Below the pieces are notes generated by a model. That model worked only from the letters and a program-made list of their open reading frames with translations, was not told where the DNA came from and searched no databases. A DNA stretch of 11,792 bases from Campylobacter sp. (GTDB lineage: Bacteria; Campylobacterota; Campylobacteria; Campylobacterales; Campylobacteraceae), in assembly GCA_017506845.1 (NCBI GenBank), contig JAFVMP010000095.1:1-11792 (forward strand), in the 5' to 3' direction. The translations under genes and the position numbers were made by a program. Below are positions 1 to 6,053 of the stretch, one piece after another (within the stretch, counting starts at the first letter, position 1; each line of letters opens with the position of its first letter).

Positions 1-249
1 AACTATGACTTCATCGCCTCTTTGTAATTTATTATTTTTAGTATAAAATAGTGCTGCAGTTGCAATTAGATTGGCTGTAGAACCAGAACTTGTCATCACA
101 GCATATTTTGAACCGACAAATTTAGCAAAATCTTGCTCAAATTGTGCGACTTTTTTTCCCATAGTAAAGATATCGCTTTTGATAACTTCATTTATGGCAT
201 TTAACTCTTTTTCATCCCAAGTAGATGAAGCTAAAGAATAACCTTGCAT
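1..249 (-). CDS. DegT/DnrJ/EryC1/StrS family protein, RfbH-like (partial, N-terminal 83 residues)
   Basis: An open frame runs from ATG at 247-249 off the left edge of the window, giving 83 residues. It begins MQGYSLASSTWDEKE and has the family's substrate-loop sequence FTMGKKVAQFEQDFAKF (residues 28-44). SKYAVMTSSGSTAN (47-60) follows; its SGSTAN is the pyridoxal-phosphate phosphate-binding turn. RGDEVIV (77-83) ends the visible part. These are the first two conserved blocks of the fold-type I sugar aminotransferases. The FTMG and AALFYTKNNKLQRGDEV wording most resembles RfbH (CDP-6-deoxyhexulose 3-dehydratase) of O-antigen dideoxysugar pathways. An AAGGAG ribosome site lies 5 nt before the ATG. 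Aminotransferase versus dehydratase depends on a Lys or His at the cofactor position, which is outside the window, so the exact reaction is unresolved. A role in LPS or other surface sugar synthesis is inference. Confidence 0.85.
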   Translation of the reverse strand, partial: MQGYSLASSTWDEKELNAINEVIKSDIFTMGKKVAQFEQDFAKFVGSKYAVMTSSGSTANLIATAALFYTKNNKLQRGDEVIV

Positions 250-278
250 ACTAACTCCTTCCTAAAAGTTAAGTAGAA

Positions 279-307
279 ATTATACAAAAATTTACTTAAT
301 ATATCTA
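279..307 (-). promoter_or_regulatory. putative sigma-70 promoter for the RfbH-like gene
   Basis: On the minus strand a perfect TATAAT (279-284) is directly preceded by TTTTTG, a T-rich stretch typical upstream of Campylobacter -10 boxes. At 17 bp spacing the -35 position reads TAGATA (302-307), a poor match, as is common in this group. Transcription would start near 272, giving a leader of about 23 nt with AAGGAG at 255-260. It suggests this gene is the first of its transcript. Confidence 0.55.
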
Positions 308-374
308 CTATATAAAATATCAATTCTATTAAGTATTAAGCCAAAATAGCTTATATTCACTAATGAAATTTTGT

Positions 375-526
375 CTATTTAGTAATTAATAAAAACAATG
401 CAACACCCAATCTTAGAGCTGCGATGGTGTTGTTGCCGATTGAGTAGGTGAGGGTTATTACTATATAATAGATTACAATGAATATATACTTTTTATGGCT
501 ATTTTAAATAAATAAGTATATGTCAT
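375..526 (-). pseudogene. possible frameshifted remnant of a ~50-residue membrane protein
   Basis: From ATG at 524-526 the minus strand reads MTYTYLFKIAIKSIYSL and stops at 473-475. The next frame, open to a TAG at 375-377, carries a strongly hydrophobic tail that includes SIGNNTIAALRLGVALFLL. Adding one A to the A5 run (490-494 on the plus strand) would join the two as ...FKIAIKKYIFIVIYY..., a 50-residue protein with one or two membrane segments. This is either a decayed small gene or chance. No Shine-Dalgarno-like sequence precedes the ATG. The function is unknown and I do not recognise the family. Confidence 0.3.
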
Positions 527-539
527 TGTAGATATTTGT

Positions 540-558
540 AAAAAAAAAAGGGGGGGGG
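540..558. repeat. A10-G9 homopolymer run (possible slippage site)
   Basis: Ten A residues (540-549) are followed directly by nine G residues (550-558). In an AT-rich Campylobacter-like genome G/C runs of 8 or more are the usual sites of slipped-strand phase variation. Here the run is not inside a recognisable gene. On the minus strand the run (C9 then T10) lies just upstream of the small frame starting at 526 and about 290 bp upstream of the RfbH-like gene's start codon. Confidence 0.8.
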
Positions 559-732
559 TAAATTACCTCTTGTGAGTTTTATTTGCGTGCTTAATAAATT
601 CATTATTATTGTAAAATGTTATTTATTAAGAGTAAACAAAATAAACTTAATAATATAAATATTATTATGATTTTCAATAATAAATTTGGACTTACTTATA
701 AAGTATAAAATAATTTTTAGATTGAATTTAAG

Positions 733-817
733 TGGTGCGGACGAGAGGACTTGAACCTCCACACCGTAAGGCACCAGATCCTAAGTCTGGCGTGTCTGCC
801 AATTTCACCACGTCCGC
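733..817 (-). tRNA. tRNA-Leu (anticodon TAG)
   Basis: On the minus strand an 85-nt tRNA including encoded CCA can be folded. The acceptor 5' arm GCGGACG pairs with the 3' arm before A-CCA. The anticodon loop CTTAGGA is flanked by CCAGA/TCTGG. An extended variable arm (GTGCCTTACGGTGT) marks it as a class II tRNA, and the T loop is GGTTCAAGTCC. It decodes CUN, mainly CUA. It is the last tRNA of a five-gene minus-strand cluster, 38 nt downstream of tRNA-Arg(TCT). Confidence 0.96.
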
Positions 818-831
818 AACAATAATAAGGT

Positions 832-853
832 TTGTCAAGCAAAAGCTTAACAA
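832..853 (-). other. hairpin in the spacer between tRNA-Arg(TCT) and tRNA-Leu
   Basis: On the minus strand TTGTTAAGC, loop TTTT, GCTTGACAA forms a 9-bp stem with one U-G pair and a tetraloop, filling most of the 38-nt spacer. It is not followed by a pure T-run (ACCTTATTATTG), so a full terminator is unlikely. A processing signal for the polycistronic tRNA precursor or a weak attenuator are possible readings. Confidence 0.5.
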
Positions 854-855
854 GG

Positions 856-932
856 TGGTACGCCCAAGAGGATTCGAACCTCTGGCCTACGGCTTAGAAG
901 GCCGTTGCTCTATCCAGCTGAGCTATGAGCGC
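856..932 (-). tRNA. tRNA-Arg (anticodon TCT)
   Basis: The minus strand gives a 77-nt cloverleaf with encoded CCA. The acceptor arm is GCGCTCA with TGGGCGT, including wobble pairs at the first and fifth positions. The D arm is AGCTCAGCTGGATAGAGC. The anticodon stem is ACGGC/GCCGT around the loop CTTCTAA, and the T arm contains GGTTCGAATCC. It reads AGA/AGG, the main Arg codons in AT-rich epsilonproteobacteria. It lies third from the promoter-distal end of the cluster after the spacer hairpin at 933-952. Confidence 0.96.
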
Positions 933-952
933 ATAAGAAACTCAGCTCTTAT
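933..952 (-). other. small hairpin in the spacer between the two tRNA-Arg genes
   Basis: On the minus strand ATAAGA and TCTTAT pair across an 8-nt loop, directly abutting the 5' end of tRNA-Arg(TCT) at 932. The stem is only 6 bp and AT-rich. It could aid precursor folding or processing, but chance is quite possible. Confidence 0.3.
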
Positions 953-960
953 ATTTAAAG

Positions 961-1037
961 TGGTGCGCCAGGTAGGACTCGAACCCACAACCTACAGATC
1001 CGAAGTCTGTCGCTCTATCCAATTGAGCTACAAGCGC
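961..1037 (-). tRNA. tRNA-Arg (anticodon TCG)
   Basis: The minus strand gives a 77-nt cloverleaf with encoded CCA. The anticodon stem is ACAGA/TCTGT around the loop CTTCGGA, the D arm is AGCTCAATTGGATAGAGC, and the T arm contains GGTTCGAGTCC. The acceptor arm GCGCTTG pairs with CTGGCGC but with a T-T mismatch at the sixth pair (positions 6 and 67) and a T-G wobble at the fifth. It should read CGN codons, CGA best. The fold is otherwise normal, so I treat it as functional. Confidence 0.94.
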
Positions 1038-1054
1038 AGCCTTCCCATATAAAG

Positions 1055-1132
1055 TGGGGTGAGTGATGGGAATCGAACCCACGACCCTCAGGACCACAAT
1101 CTGATGCTCTAACCGACTGAGCTACACTCACC
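1055..1132 (-). tRNA. tRNA-His (anticodon GTG)
   Basis: The minus strand gives acceptor arms GTGAGTG and CACTCAC, discriminator C73 and encoded CCA. A genomic G lies just before position 1, giving the G-1 that histidyl-tRNA synthetase requires. The anticodon loop holds GTG inside ATCAGA/TCCTGA-type flanks, and the T arm contains GGTTCGATTCC. C73 plus encoded G-1 is the specific identity pair of bacterial tRNA-His. The gene is only 3 nt downstream of tRNA-Pro, so the two must be cut apart within a very short linker. Confidence 0.96.
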
Positions 1133-1135
1133 ACA

Positions 1136-1213
1136 TGGTCGGGGTGAAAGGATTCGAACCTTCGGCCCCTTGGTCCCAAACCAAGTGCGCTAACCAGACT
1201 GCGCTACACCCCG
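1136..1213 (-). tRNA. tRNA-Pro (anticodon TGG)
   Basis: The minus strand gives a 78-nt cloverleaf with encoded CCA. The acceptor arm is CGGGGTG/CACCCCG with discriminator A. The anticodon stem CTTGG/CCAAG surrounds the loop TTTGGGA, and the T arm contains GGTTCGAATCC. The C1-G72 pair is the usual proline identity feature. It is the first gene of the cluster, about 30 nt downstream of the expected transcription start. Confidence 0.96.
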
Positions 1214-1248
1214 AAGTATAGTCTCGCTACTTCAAATAAAGAGTTGAA

Positions 1249-1277
1249 ATTATATACAAAAAAAAATCATTTGTCAA
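1249..1277 (-). promoter_or_regulatory. consensus sigma-70 promoter of the tRNA operon
   Basis: The minus strand has TTGACA (1272-1277), a spacer of exactly 17 bp (1255-1271) and TATAAT (1249-1254). Both hexamers match consensus perfectly. The spacer contains nine consecutive T residues. Transcription would start near 1242, about 28 nt before tRNA-Pro. A full -35 box is unusual for Campylobacter promoters, which generally lack one, and fits a need for very high stable-RNA output. Confidence 0.85.
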
Positions 1278-1286
1278 TTAAATTTA

Positions 1287-1319
1287 GCTTAAATTTGAAA
1301 AATTATTCCAAATTTAAGC
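1287..1319 (-). terminator. hairpin after the terC-family gene, putative terminator
   Basis: A perfect 11-bp inverted repeat, GCTTAAATTTG (1287-1297) and CAAATTTAAGC (1309-1319), is separated by an 11-nt AT-rich loop. It begins 7 bp past the stop codon of the terC-family gene. The stem is AT-rich and the following minus-strand bases TAAATTTAATTG are only moderately T-rich, so it may be a leaky terminator. It also lies just upstream of the tRNA promoter, so readthrough from the eight-gene operon would enter the tRNA genes. Confidence 0.55.
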
Positions 1320-1326
1320 AATATTA

Positions 1327-2046
1327 TTAATTTTCTCTCTTTTTTCTAGAATAAAGATTTATCATCTCTACTGCCAAAGAGAATGCCATAGCAAAATATA
1401 TATAACCTTTTGGTATATGAAACTCCAATCCTTCGCCCACTAATGCTACACCTATTATGATAAGAAATGCAAGTGCTAATACTTTAATAGTAGGATTAGC
1501 ATCAACAAATCTACTAATAGCACCACTAGCCAGCAACATAACGCCAACTGCTAATATAACTGCTAATATCATAATCTCGATATGATCAGCCATACCTACA
1601 GCTGTAATCACACTATCAAGAGAAAAGACAATATCAAGTATAGCAATTTGAATAATAATCATCATAAAGCTAGCTCCAGCCCTGCTAGCCATACTTTGTT
1701 CTTCGTTTTCACCTACTGCGTGTGAGTGTAACTCAAGAGTGGATTTAGCTATCAAAAACAACCCTCCAGCAATAAGCACAATATCACGCCCCGAAATTTC
1801 TTGCCCTATCACGCTAAATAGCGGCGTAGTAAGCTTCATAATCCAAAATAGGCTAAGTAATAATAATATTCTAGTTATCATTGCAAGCCCAAGACCAATT
1901 ACTCTAGCACGATCTCTTTGTTCATTTGGCAATTTGCCACATAAAATTGCTATAAATATGATATTATCAATACCCAAAACTATCTCAAGTGCAGTTAGCG
2001 TCATTAAGCTAATCCACGCCTCGGGCATATAGATCCACTCAAGCAT
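1327..2046 (-). CDS. TerC-family (YgdQ/YoaE-like) integral membrane protein
   Basis: A 239-residue, very hydrophobic protein with about seven membrane segments (roughly 12-36, 48-71, 86-102, 125-148, 156-176, 187-205, 214-232). Family hallmarks are LEIVLGIDNIIF (20-31), SGRDIVLIAGGLFLI (85-99), DIVFSLDSVITAVG (138-151) and PKGYIYFAMAFSLAVE (212-227). The acidic residues within membrane helices (E21, D27, D138, D144) are typical of TerC proteins, some of which export metals such as manganese. The substrate here is unknown and tellurite resistance should not be assumed. The start is set by similarity to the E. coli YgdQ N-terminus as I remember it (MLFAWI...) and by AAAGGA upstream. The ATG overlaps the purN stop by 8 nt. 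It is the last gene of the operon. Confidence 0.9.
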   Translation of the reverse strand: MLEWIYMPEAWISLMTLTALEIVLGIDNIIFIAILCGKLPNEQRDRARVIGLGLAMITRILLLLSLFWIMKLTTPLFSVIGQEISGRDIVLIAGGLFLIAKSTLELHSHAVGENEEQSMASRAGASFMMIIIQIAILDIVFSLDSVITAVGMADHIEIMILAVILAVGVMLLASGAISRFVDANPTIKVLALAFLIIIGVALVGEGLEFHIPKGYIYFAMAFSLAVEMINLYSRKKREN

Positions 2047-2623
2047 TTTTATCCTTTGTTAGAATTTTTATAATTGTTTTTGGTAGTAGTTTATGCTCAA
2101 TTTTATGAATTTTTTCCTCCCACTCTTGCAGGGTTTTATCTTTGCGAGCAAAGCTCTTTTGTGCTATTATCTCTCCAGCATCTAGCTCAGAACTTACCCA
2201 ATGTACACTTACTCCACCTATTTGCATATCGCTATTATAACTATCTGTTATAGCATGTGCTCCTTTAAATAGCGGCAAAATGCTTGGATGTAAATTAATA
2301 GCTTTAATATTATCAGTAAATATAGGCGTAAGAATTCTCATAAATCCAGCTAAAATAGTCAAATCAATACTATATTTATTAATCTCATCTACTACTGCTT
2401 TATCAAATTCATCTCTACTAGCATAATCTTTATGATTAATTATCACAGTATCAAGACCAAATTTTTTCGCGCGCTCAATCCCTTTAGCATCAGGATTATT
2501 GCAAATTAGCAAAGCAACATTAATCTTAATGCCTTTAAAAATCTTACCATGAACTTTTTCTAATATGGCTTGCAAATTCGAGCCACTTCCACTAAATAAA
2601 ACCGCAATATTTTTTACAACCAT
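2039..2623 (-). CDS. purN: phosphoribosylglycinamide formyltransferase (GAR transformylase)
   Basis: The enzyme transfers a formyl group from 10-formyl-tetrahydrofolate to GAR in the third step of purine synthesis in the cytosol. The 194-residue length is normal. Visible features are the phosphate-binding SGSGSN loop (11-16), the catalytic block INLHPSILP with N110 and H112, the glycine-rich GGVSVHWV (136-143), and ELDAGEIIAQ with catalytic D148. All three catalytic residues (Asn, His, Asp) are present at the normal spacing. AAGGA lies 5-6 nt before the ATG. The start overlaps the nnr stop by 10 nt and the end overlaps the terC-family start by 8 nt, which points to translational coupling. Confidence 0.96.
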   Translation of the reverse strand: MVVKNIAVLFSGSGSNLQAILEKVHGKIFKGIKINVALLICNNPDAKGIERAKKFGLDTVIINHKDYASRDEFDKAVVDEINKYSIDLTILAGFMRILTPIFTDNIKAINLHPSILPLFKGAHAITDSYNSDMQIGGVSVHWVSSELDAGEIIAQKSFARKDKTLQEWEEKIHKIEHKLLPKTIIKILTKDKNA

Positions 2624-4026
2624 TTTAATCCTTCTATAATATCATTTGGGGTAAAGCTATAGCTATTACCCTTATAAATTTGAGCTGATTTTTGATGAGC
2701 TAGGACGCCATTTATAGCCGAATTTAATGGGCTAAATCCACCTGCTAAATAGGCTAAAATTATTCCAGCTAATGCATCGCCACTACCGCCAACTGCCAAC
2801 TTTGCATTGCCCTGTGGCGCTATATATAGCACGCCATTTTGAGCAATTATTGGATTTGCCCCTTTTAGTATAAGTGTAGCAAGAAATTTAGAGCTAAATC
2901 TGCGAGCTAGCTCAAAACGGTTATTTTGGATCTGCCCTACATCAAATTCACCTATTTCGCAAATCTTAAGCAATGAGCTAAACTCCTTTGGGTGCGGAGT
3001 TAAAATAGCTTTATTACTTCTAGCAAATTCACAAATCCAAGGCTTATAAAATGCATCAGCATCCACTACACATGGCTTTTTGAGTAAATTCATAAAATCA
3101 AACTCAACTTCACCAAGCCCCATTCCAAAAGCCACAGCATCTGCACCATCAAAACTGCTTTTAAGCATAATCTGTGGATCTAAATTTAAACTACTAAGCC
3201 CTTGAACACTTTTAGTCAAATTTGCTATACTTACTCTACCAGCCCCCATTCTAAGCGCCGAATTTGCCGCAATATGCGCTGCTCCACTCATATCTCCACA
3301 AGCAATAAATGCATGACCAAAGTCGCCTTTATTTACATTTTCTATATCTCTACTAGGTAAAATTAAATCATCTAAAAATACTAAAAAATCGCTATCATCA
3401 AAACTAAATTTGCTCTCATTTAAACCTAAATTTGCCTGCACAATCTGCCCTACTAAATCTTTAGCAGCATCTGCATATAACCCAAGCTTTAACGCCCCCA
3501 TACAAACGGTAAAATCTGCCCTAAACGCTCCATTTATTGCTACGGCTCCATTTTCACTTATTCCGCTTGGTATATCTACAGCAATTTTAAGAGCGCTACA
3601 GCTATTTGCTATTTTTATAATTTTAGCAATTTTTTCACCAATCTCTCCGCAAAACCCACTACCAAAAATCCCATCTATTATACAATCAAACTCACTAAAA
3701 TTACTTAAACTATCTAAATCTAAAACATTTACACCGACATTTTTAGCGATATTTAGCTGAATTTGAGCATTGCGATTAAGTTCTTTTTGAAGTAAAACCA
3801 ATTCGCATTCATATTCGCCACTAAGCATTCTAAGTGCGGCAATTGCATCGCTTGCGTTATTTCCTTTACCACAAAGCGCTAAGATTTTAGTACCAATTTT
3901 CAACTCTTTACGAACCAAATCTGCTACCGCACGAGCAGCATTTTCTTGTAAAACTAACTCGCTAAATCCTAGTACATCAACAGCATTTTTATCAAATTTA
4001 GCCGTATTAGTATAAAGTCTTTTCAT
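2614..4026 (-). CDS. nnr: bifunctional NAD(P)H-hydrate epimerase / ADP-dependent NAD(P)H-hydrate dehydratase
   Basis: A 470-residue two-domain protein that repairs hydrated NADH and NADPH. The N-terminal YjeF_N epimerase domain (about 1-215) shows ENAARAVADL (29-38), the nucleotide loop CGKGNNASDA (52-61), DGIFGSGFCG (118-127) and VDIPSG (150-155). The C-terminal ribokinase-like dehydratase domain (about 225-470) shows GDFGHAFIACGDMSGAA (234-250), ALRMGAGRVSIA (257-268), LTPHPKEF (342-349), LILKGANPII (385-394) and the catalytic anion-hole motif GGSGDALAG (413-421). The epimerase loop reads GNNASDA where most family members have GNNGGDG; the Asn pair and Asp are kept. The start overlaps the comM stop by 4 nt (ATGA). 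Confidence 0.93.
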   Translation of the reverse strand: MKRLYTNTAKFDKNAVDVLGFSELVLQENAARAVADLVRKELKIGTKILALCGKGNNASDAIAALRMLSGEYECELVLLQKELNRNAQIQLNIAKNVGVNVLDLDSLSNFSEFDCIIDGIFGSGFCGEIGEKIAKIIKIANSCSALKIAVDIPSGISENGAVAINGAFRADFTVCMGALKLGLYADAAKDLVGQIVQANLGLNESKFSFDDSDFLVFLDDLILPSRDIENVNKGDFGHAFIACGDMSGAAHIAANSALRMGAGRVSIANLTKSVQGLSSLNLDPQIMLKSSFDGADAVAFGMGLGEVEFDFMNLLKKPCVVDADAFYKPWICEFARSNKAILTPHPKEFSSLLKICEIGEFDVGQIQNNRFELARRFSSKFLATLILKGANPIIAQNGVLYIAPQGNAKLAVGGSGDALAGIILAYLAGGFSPLNSAINGVLAHQKSAQIYKGNSYSFTPNDIIEGLKWL

Positions 4027-5537
4027 CTCTTCATCCTATAGCTTAAACTCTCGATTATATCTGCTTTTGAGATAAATTTAGCATCACGCAAATCAGCAAT
4101 CGTACGAGCTACTTTTAGTATTTTATTTCTTCCTCGCTGACTTAGATGATAGTTTGTAATTGCTTTACTTAAAATCTCTGTTGCTGCATTCTCAAGAGTA
4201 CAAAACTTAGCAATATCAAAGTCGCATAATTTGCCATTTAGCTCACTTTGACCACGCTCAATCTGATTTTTAAAAGCATTTAAAACCATTGCGCTCATCT
4301 GTTTTGAGCTATAACTTGGCACATCTGTATCATTAATCTCGCCCATAGCACAATATATATCAATACGGTCTAATATAGGGCCAGATATAACATTTTTATA
4401 CTTTGCAATCTCTTTATCACTACAAGTGCAGACATTATTTTTACTAAATGCATTTCCACACGGACAAGGATTCATCGCTGCAACAAATAGAAATTTCGTA
4501 TCATAGCTAACCTTTGAATTTACTCTAGAAATATTAATTTTATAATCTTCTAATGGCTCTCTAAGGCTTTCTAAAATCTGCTTACCAAAATAAGGAAATT
4601 CATCAAAAAAGAGTACGCCACCATTGGCTAATGCGACTTCGCCAATCTTTGCTGCACTGCTTCCGCCTCCAAAAATTGAGCTTCTTGTGCTTGTGTGATG
4701 TGGACTCCTAAAAGCTCTAATGGCGCTAAAATCACTACTATTTGAATTTAATGACTCATAAGCACTTGCTAGCAAAATCTCTTCTAGGCTTTGTGGCGGC
4801 ATAATATATGGTAGTCGTTTTGCACTCATACTCTTTCCACATCCTGGACTTCCCTCAAATAAAATATTATGCATTCCAGCTGCTGCAATTATGCTAGCGC
4901 GCTTAGCACGCTCTTGCCCTTTGATATCGATAAAATCGAGCTTAAAATGTAAATTTGGAACAAATTTACGACCTGCAATTTCGATGACATTATCAAAAAT
5001 TGGATGAGTTGCATCGACTTTGCAACTAATTTTAAATTCATCATTTAAGAAAAAATCCCTTGCTTGTGCCAAATTCTCCACAGCATAAACTTCAAAATTT
5101 GGTATCATTGCAGCTCTAAGCGCAATATCCTTTGGAAGTAATATTTTAGCACTTTTGACATGCGTACTAAGAAAAAGCAAAACTGAAAAAAGCTCAGCTG
5201 AACTACGCAGTCTACCATCAAGACCTAACTCACCAAATACAAAATAATCACTATCGAAACGCTCTTTTTGCAGCAATACCAAAAGTGCAATAGCCAAATC
5301 AAAATGCGAGCCATCTTTTTTAACATCACTTGGACTAAGATTTATGATGATTTTCATCGCTGGAAGAGTAAAATCACGCAAAGCTGCAAGAGCCGATTTG
5401 ACACGGGTTACTGACTCTTTGATAGTTACACTAGCAAGTCCAACGATCTCAAATCCAGGCAAAGCTCTAAGCAAAGTAGATTCTATATCAATTATATGTA
5501 GCTTTGAGTTCAAACAGGCGCATTTTAGGGCTTTCAT
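4023..5537 (-). CDS. comM: YifB/ComM-family AAA+ ATPase (Mg-chelatase-like)
   Basis: A 504-residue protein of normal family length. The N-terminal Lon-protease-like domain (about 1-170) contains LPGFEIVGLA (26-35), NLSPSDVKKDGSHFDLAIAL (66-85) and GELGLDGRLR (102-111). The AAA+ module has FIDIKGQERAKRA (202-214), Walker A GSPGCGKS (229-236), FRSPHHTST (276-284), Walker B GGVLFFDEF (306-314) and DRIDIY (390-395). A four-cysteine cluster (C358, C360, C370, C372) follows NPCPCGN, as is usual for the family. The tail RGRNKILKVARTIADL (468-483) is also characteristic. In Vibrio and Haemophilus ComM is a branch-migration helicase that aids integration of imported DNA. That role here is inference. 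It overlaps def and nnr by 4 nt each. Confidence 0.92.
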   Translation of the reverse strand: MKALKCACLNSKLHIIDIESTLLRALPGFEIVGLASVTIKESVTRVKSALAALRDFTLPAMKIIINLSPSDVKKDGSHFDLAIALLVLLQKERFDSDYFVFGELGLDGRLRSSAELFSVLLFLSTHVKSAKILLPKDIALRAAMIPNFEVYAVENLAQARDFFLNDEFKISCKVDATHPIFDNVIEIAGRKFVPNLHFKLDFIDIKGQERAKRASIIAAAGMHNILFEGSPGCGKSMSAKRLPYIMPPQSLEEILLASAYESLNSNSSDFSAIRAFRSPHHTSTRSSIFGGGSSAAKIGEVALANGGVLFFDEFPYFGKQILESLREPLEDYKINISRVNSKVSYDTKFLFVAAMNPCPCGNAFSKNNVCTCSDKEIAKYKNVISGPILDRIDIYCAMGEINDTDVPSYSSKQMSAMVLNAFKNQIERGQSELNGKLCDFDIAKFCTLENAATEILSKAITNYHLSQRGRNKILKVARTIADLRDAKFISKADIIESLSYRMKR

Positions 5538-6052
5538 AATGGTTTTTGTTTTGACTTTTTCTTATACTCTTTATCAAATTTTTTACGCTTATTAAAGCCA
5601 ATTCGCTCTATAAATAGATGTCCATCTAAGTGATCATTTTCGTGCTGCAAGGCAACAGCTAGCAAACCATCTGCCTCAAGTGTGTGACTAGCTCCAAATC
5701 TATCTTGATATTCTACTACCACATTTGCAGCTCTTTTTACATCTTCGTAGTATCCAGGCACGCTCAGACAGCCTTCTTGATAGAGTTGCTCCCCATCTTT
5801 TTTTATAAATTTAGGATTAATGATTTCGAGCAAATCACCTTTGTCTTGAACTTCATTCTCATTTACTAGATTGATAATTAAGGCACGAATTGGTCTGCCT
5901 ACTTGAATAGCAGCTAAACCAATTCCGCCTTTAAAAATCATCGTATCATACATATTATCTAAAAACTCGCCTAGTTCAGTGTCAAATTTATCCACCTCTA
6001 CGCTACGCTCAAAAAGCCTCTTATCAGGATATTCTAAAATTTCTAAAACCAT
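5534..6052 (-). CDS. def: peptide deformylase
   Basis: The enzyme removes the N-formyl group from nascent proteins as they leave the ribosome. All three active-site motifs are intact: GIGLAAIQVG (43-52), EGCLSVPG (93-100) with metal ligand C95, and QHENDHLDG (136-144) with ligands H137 and H141 and catalytic E138. The 172-residue length is normal. The C-terminus (about 154-170) is very lysine-rich, which could contact rRNA; the C-terminal helix of E. coli Def is known to bind the ribosome near the exit tunnel. Its ATG is 1 nt past the stop of the GGDEF-like gene, and its stop overlaps the comM start (ATGA). Confidence 0.96.
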   Translation of the reverse strand: MVLEILEYPDKRLFERSVEVDKFDTELGEFLDNMYDTMIFKGGIGLAAIQVGRPIRALIINLVNENEVQDKGDLLEIINPKFIKKDGEQLYQEGCLSVPGYYEDVKRAANVVVEYQDRFGASHTLEADGLLAVALQHENDHLDGHLFIERIGFNKRKKFDKEYKKKSKQKPL

Positions 6053-6053
6053 A

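Larger units (their letters stand above)
250..732. other. intergenic spacer, very AT-rich, with a homopolymer run
   Basis: No full-length gene is visible in these 483 bp. The spacer contains the promoter of the RfbH-like gene near its left end, the remains of a small membrane-protein frame at 375-526, and an A10-G9 run at 540-558. There are several purely A/T inverted repeats, for example 623-630 with 646-653 and 662-668 with 677-683. None of these is followed by a convincing T-run in the minus direction, so I cannot point to a clear terminator for the tRNA operon that ends at 733. Confidence 0.7.

Noticed and set aside
250..732. CRISPR array or ordered direct repeats in the AT-rich spacer
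   Set aside because: No repeat unit recurs at regular spacing; only simple A/T inverted repeats and the homopolymer run are present.
732..1052. 106-codon plus-strand open frame across the tRNA genes
   Set aside because: It reads antisense through three tRNAs; the repeated GLEPP/GFEPL/GLEPT pattern is the well-known artefact of translating T arms.
1327..2046. Tellurite resistance determinant
   Set aside because: The TerC family name is historical; a lone family member without other ter genes does not support tellurite resistance.
3410..3760. 116-codon plus-strand frame inside nnr
   Set aside because: It is antisense to a well-conserved enzyme, with no ribosome site and no recognisable protein features.
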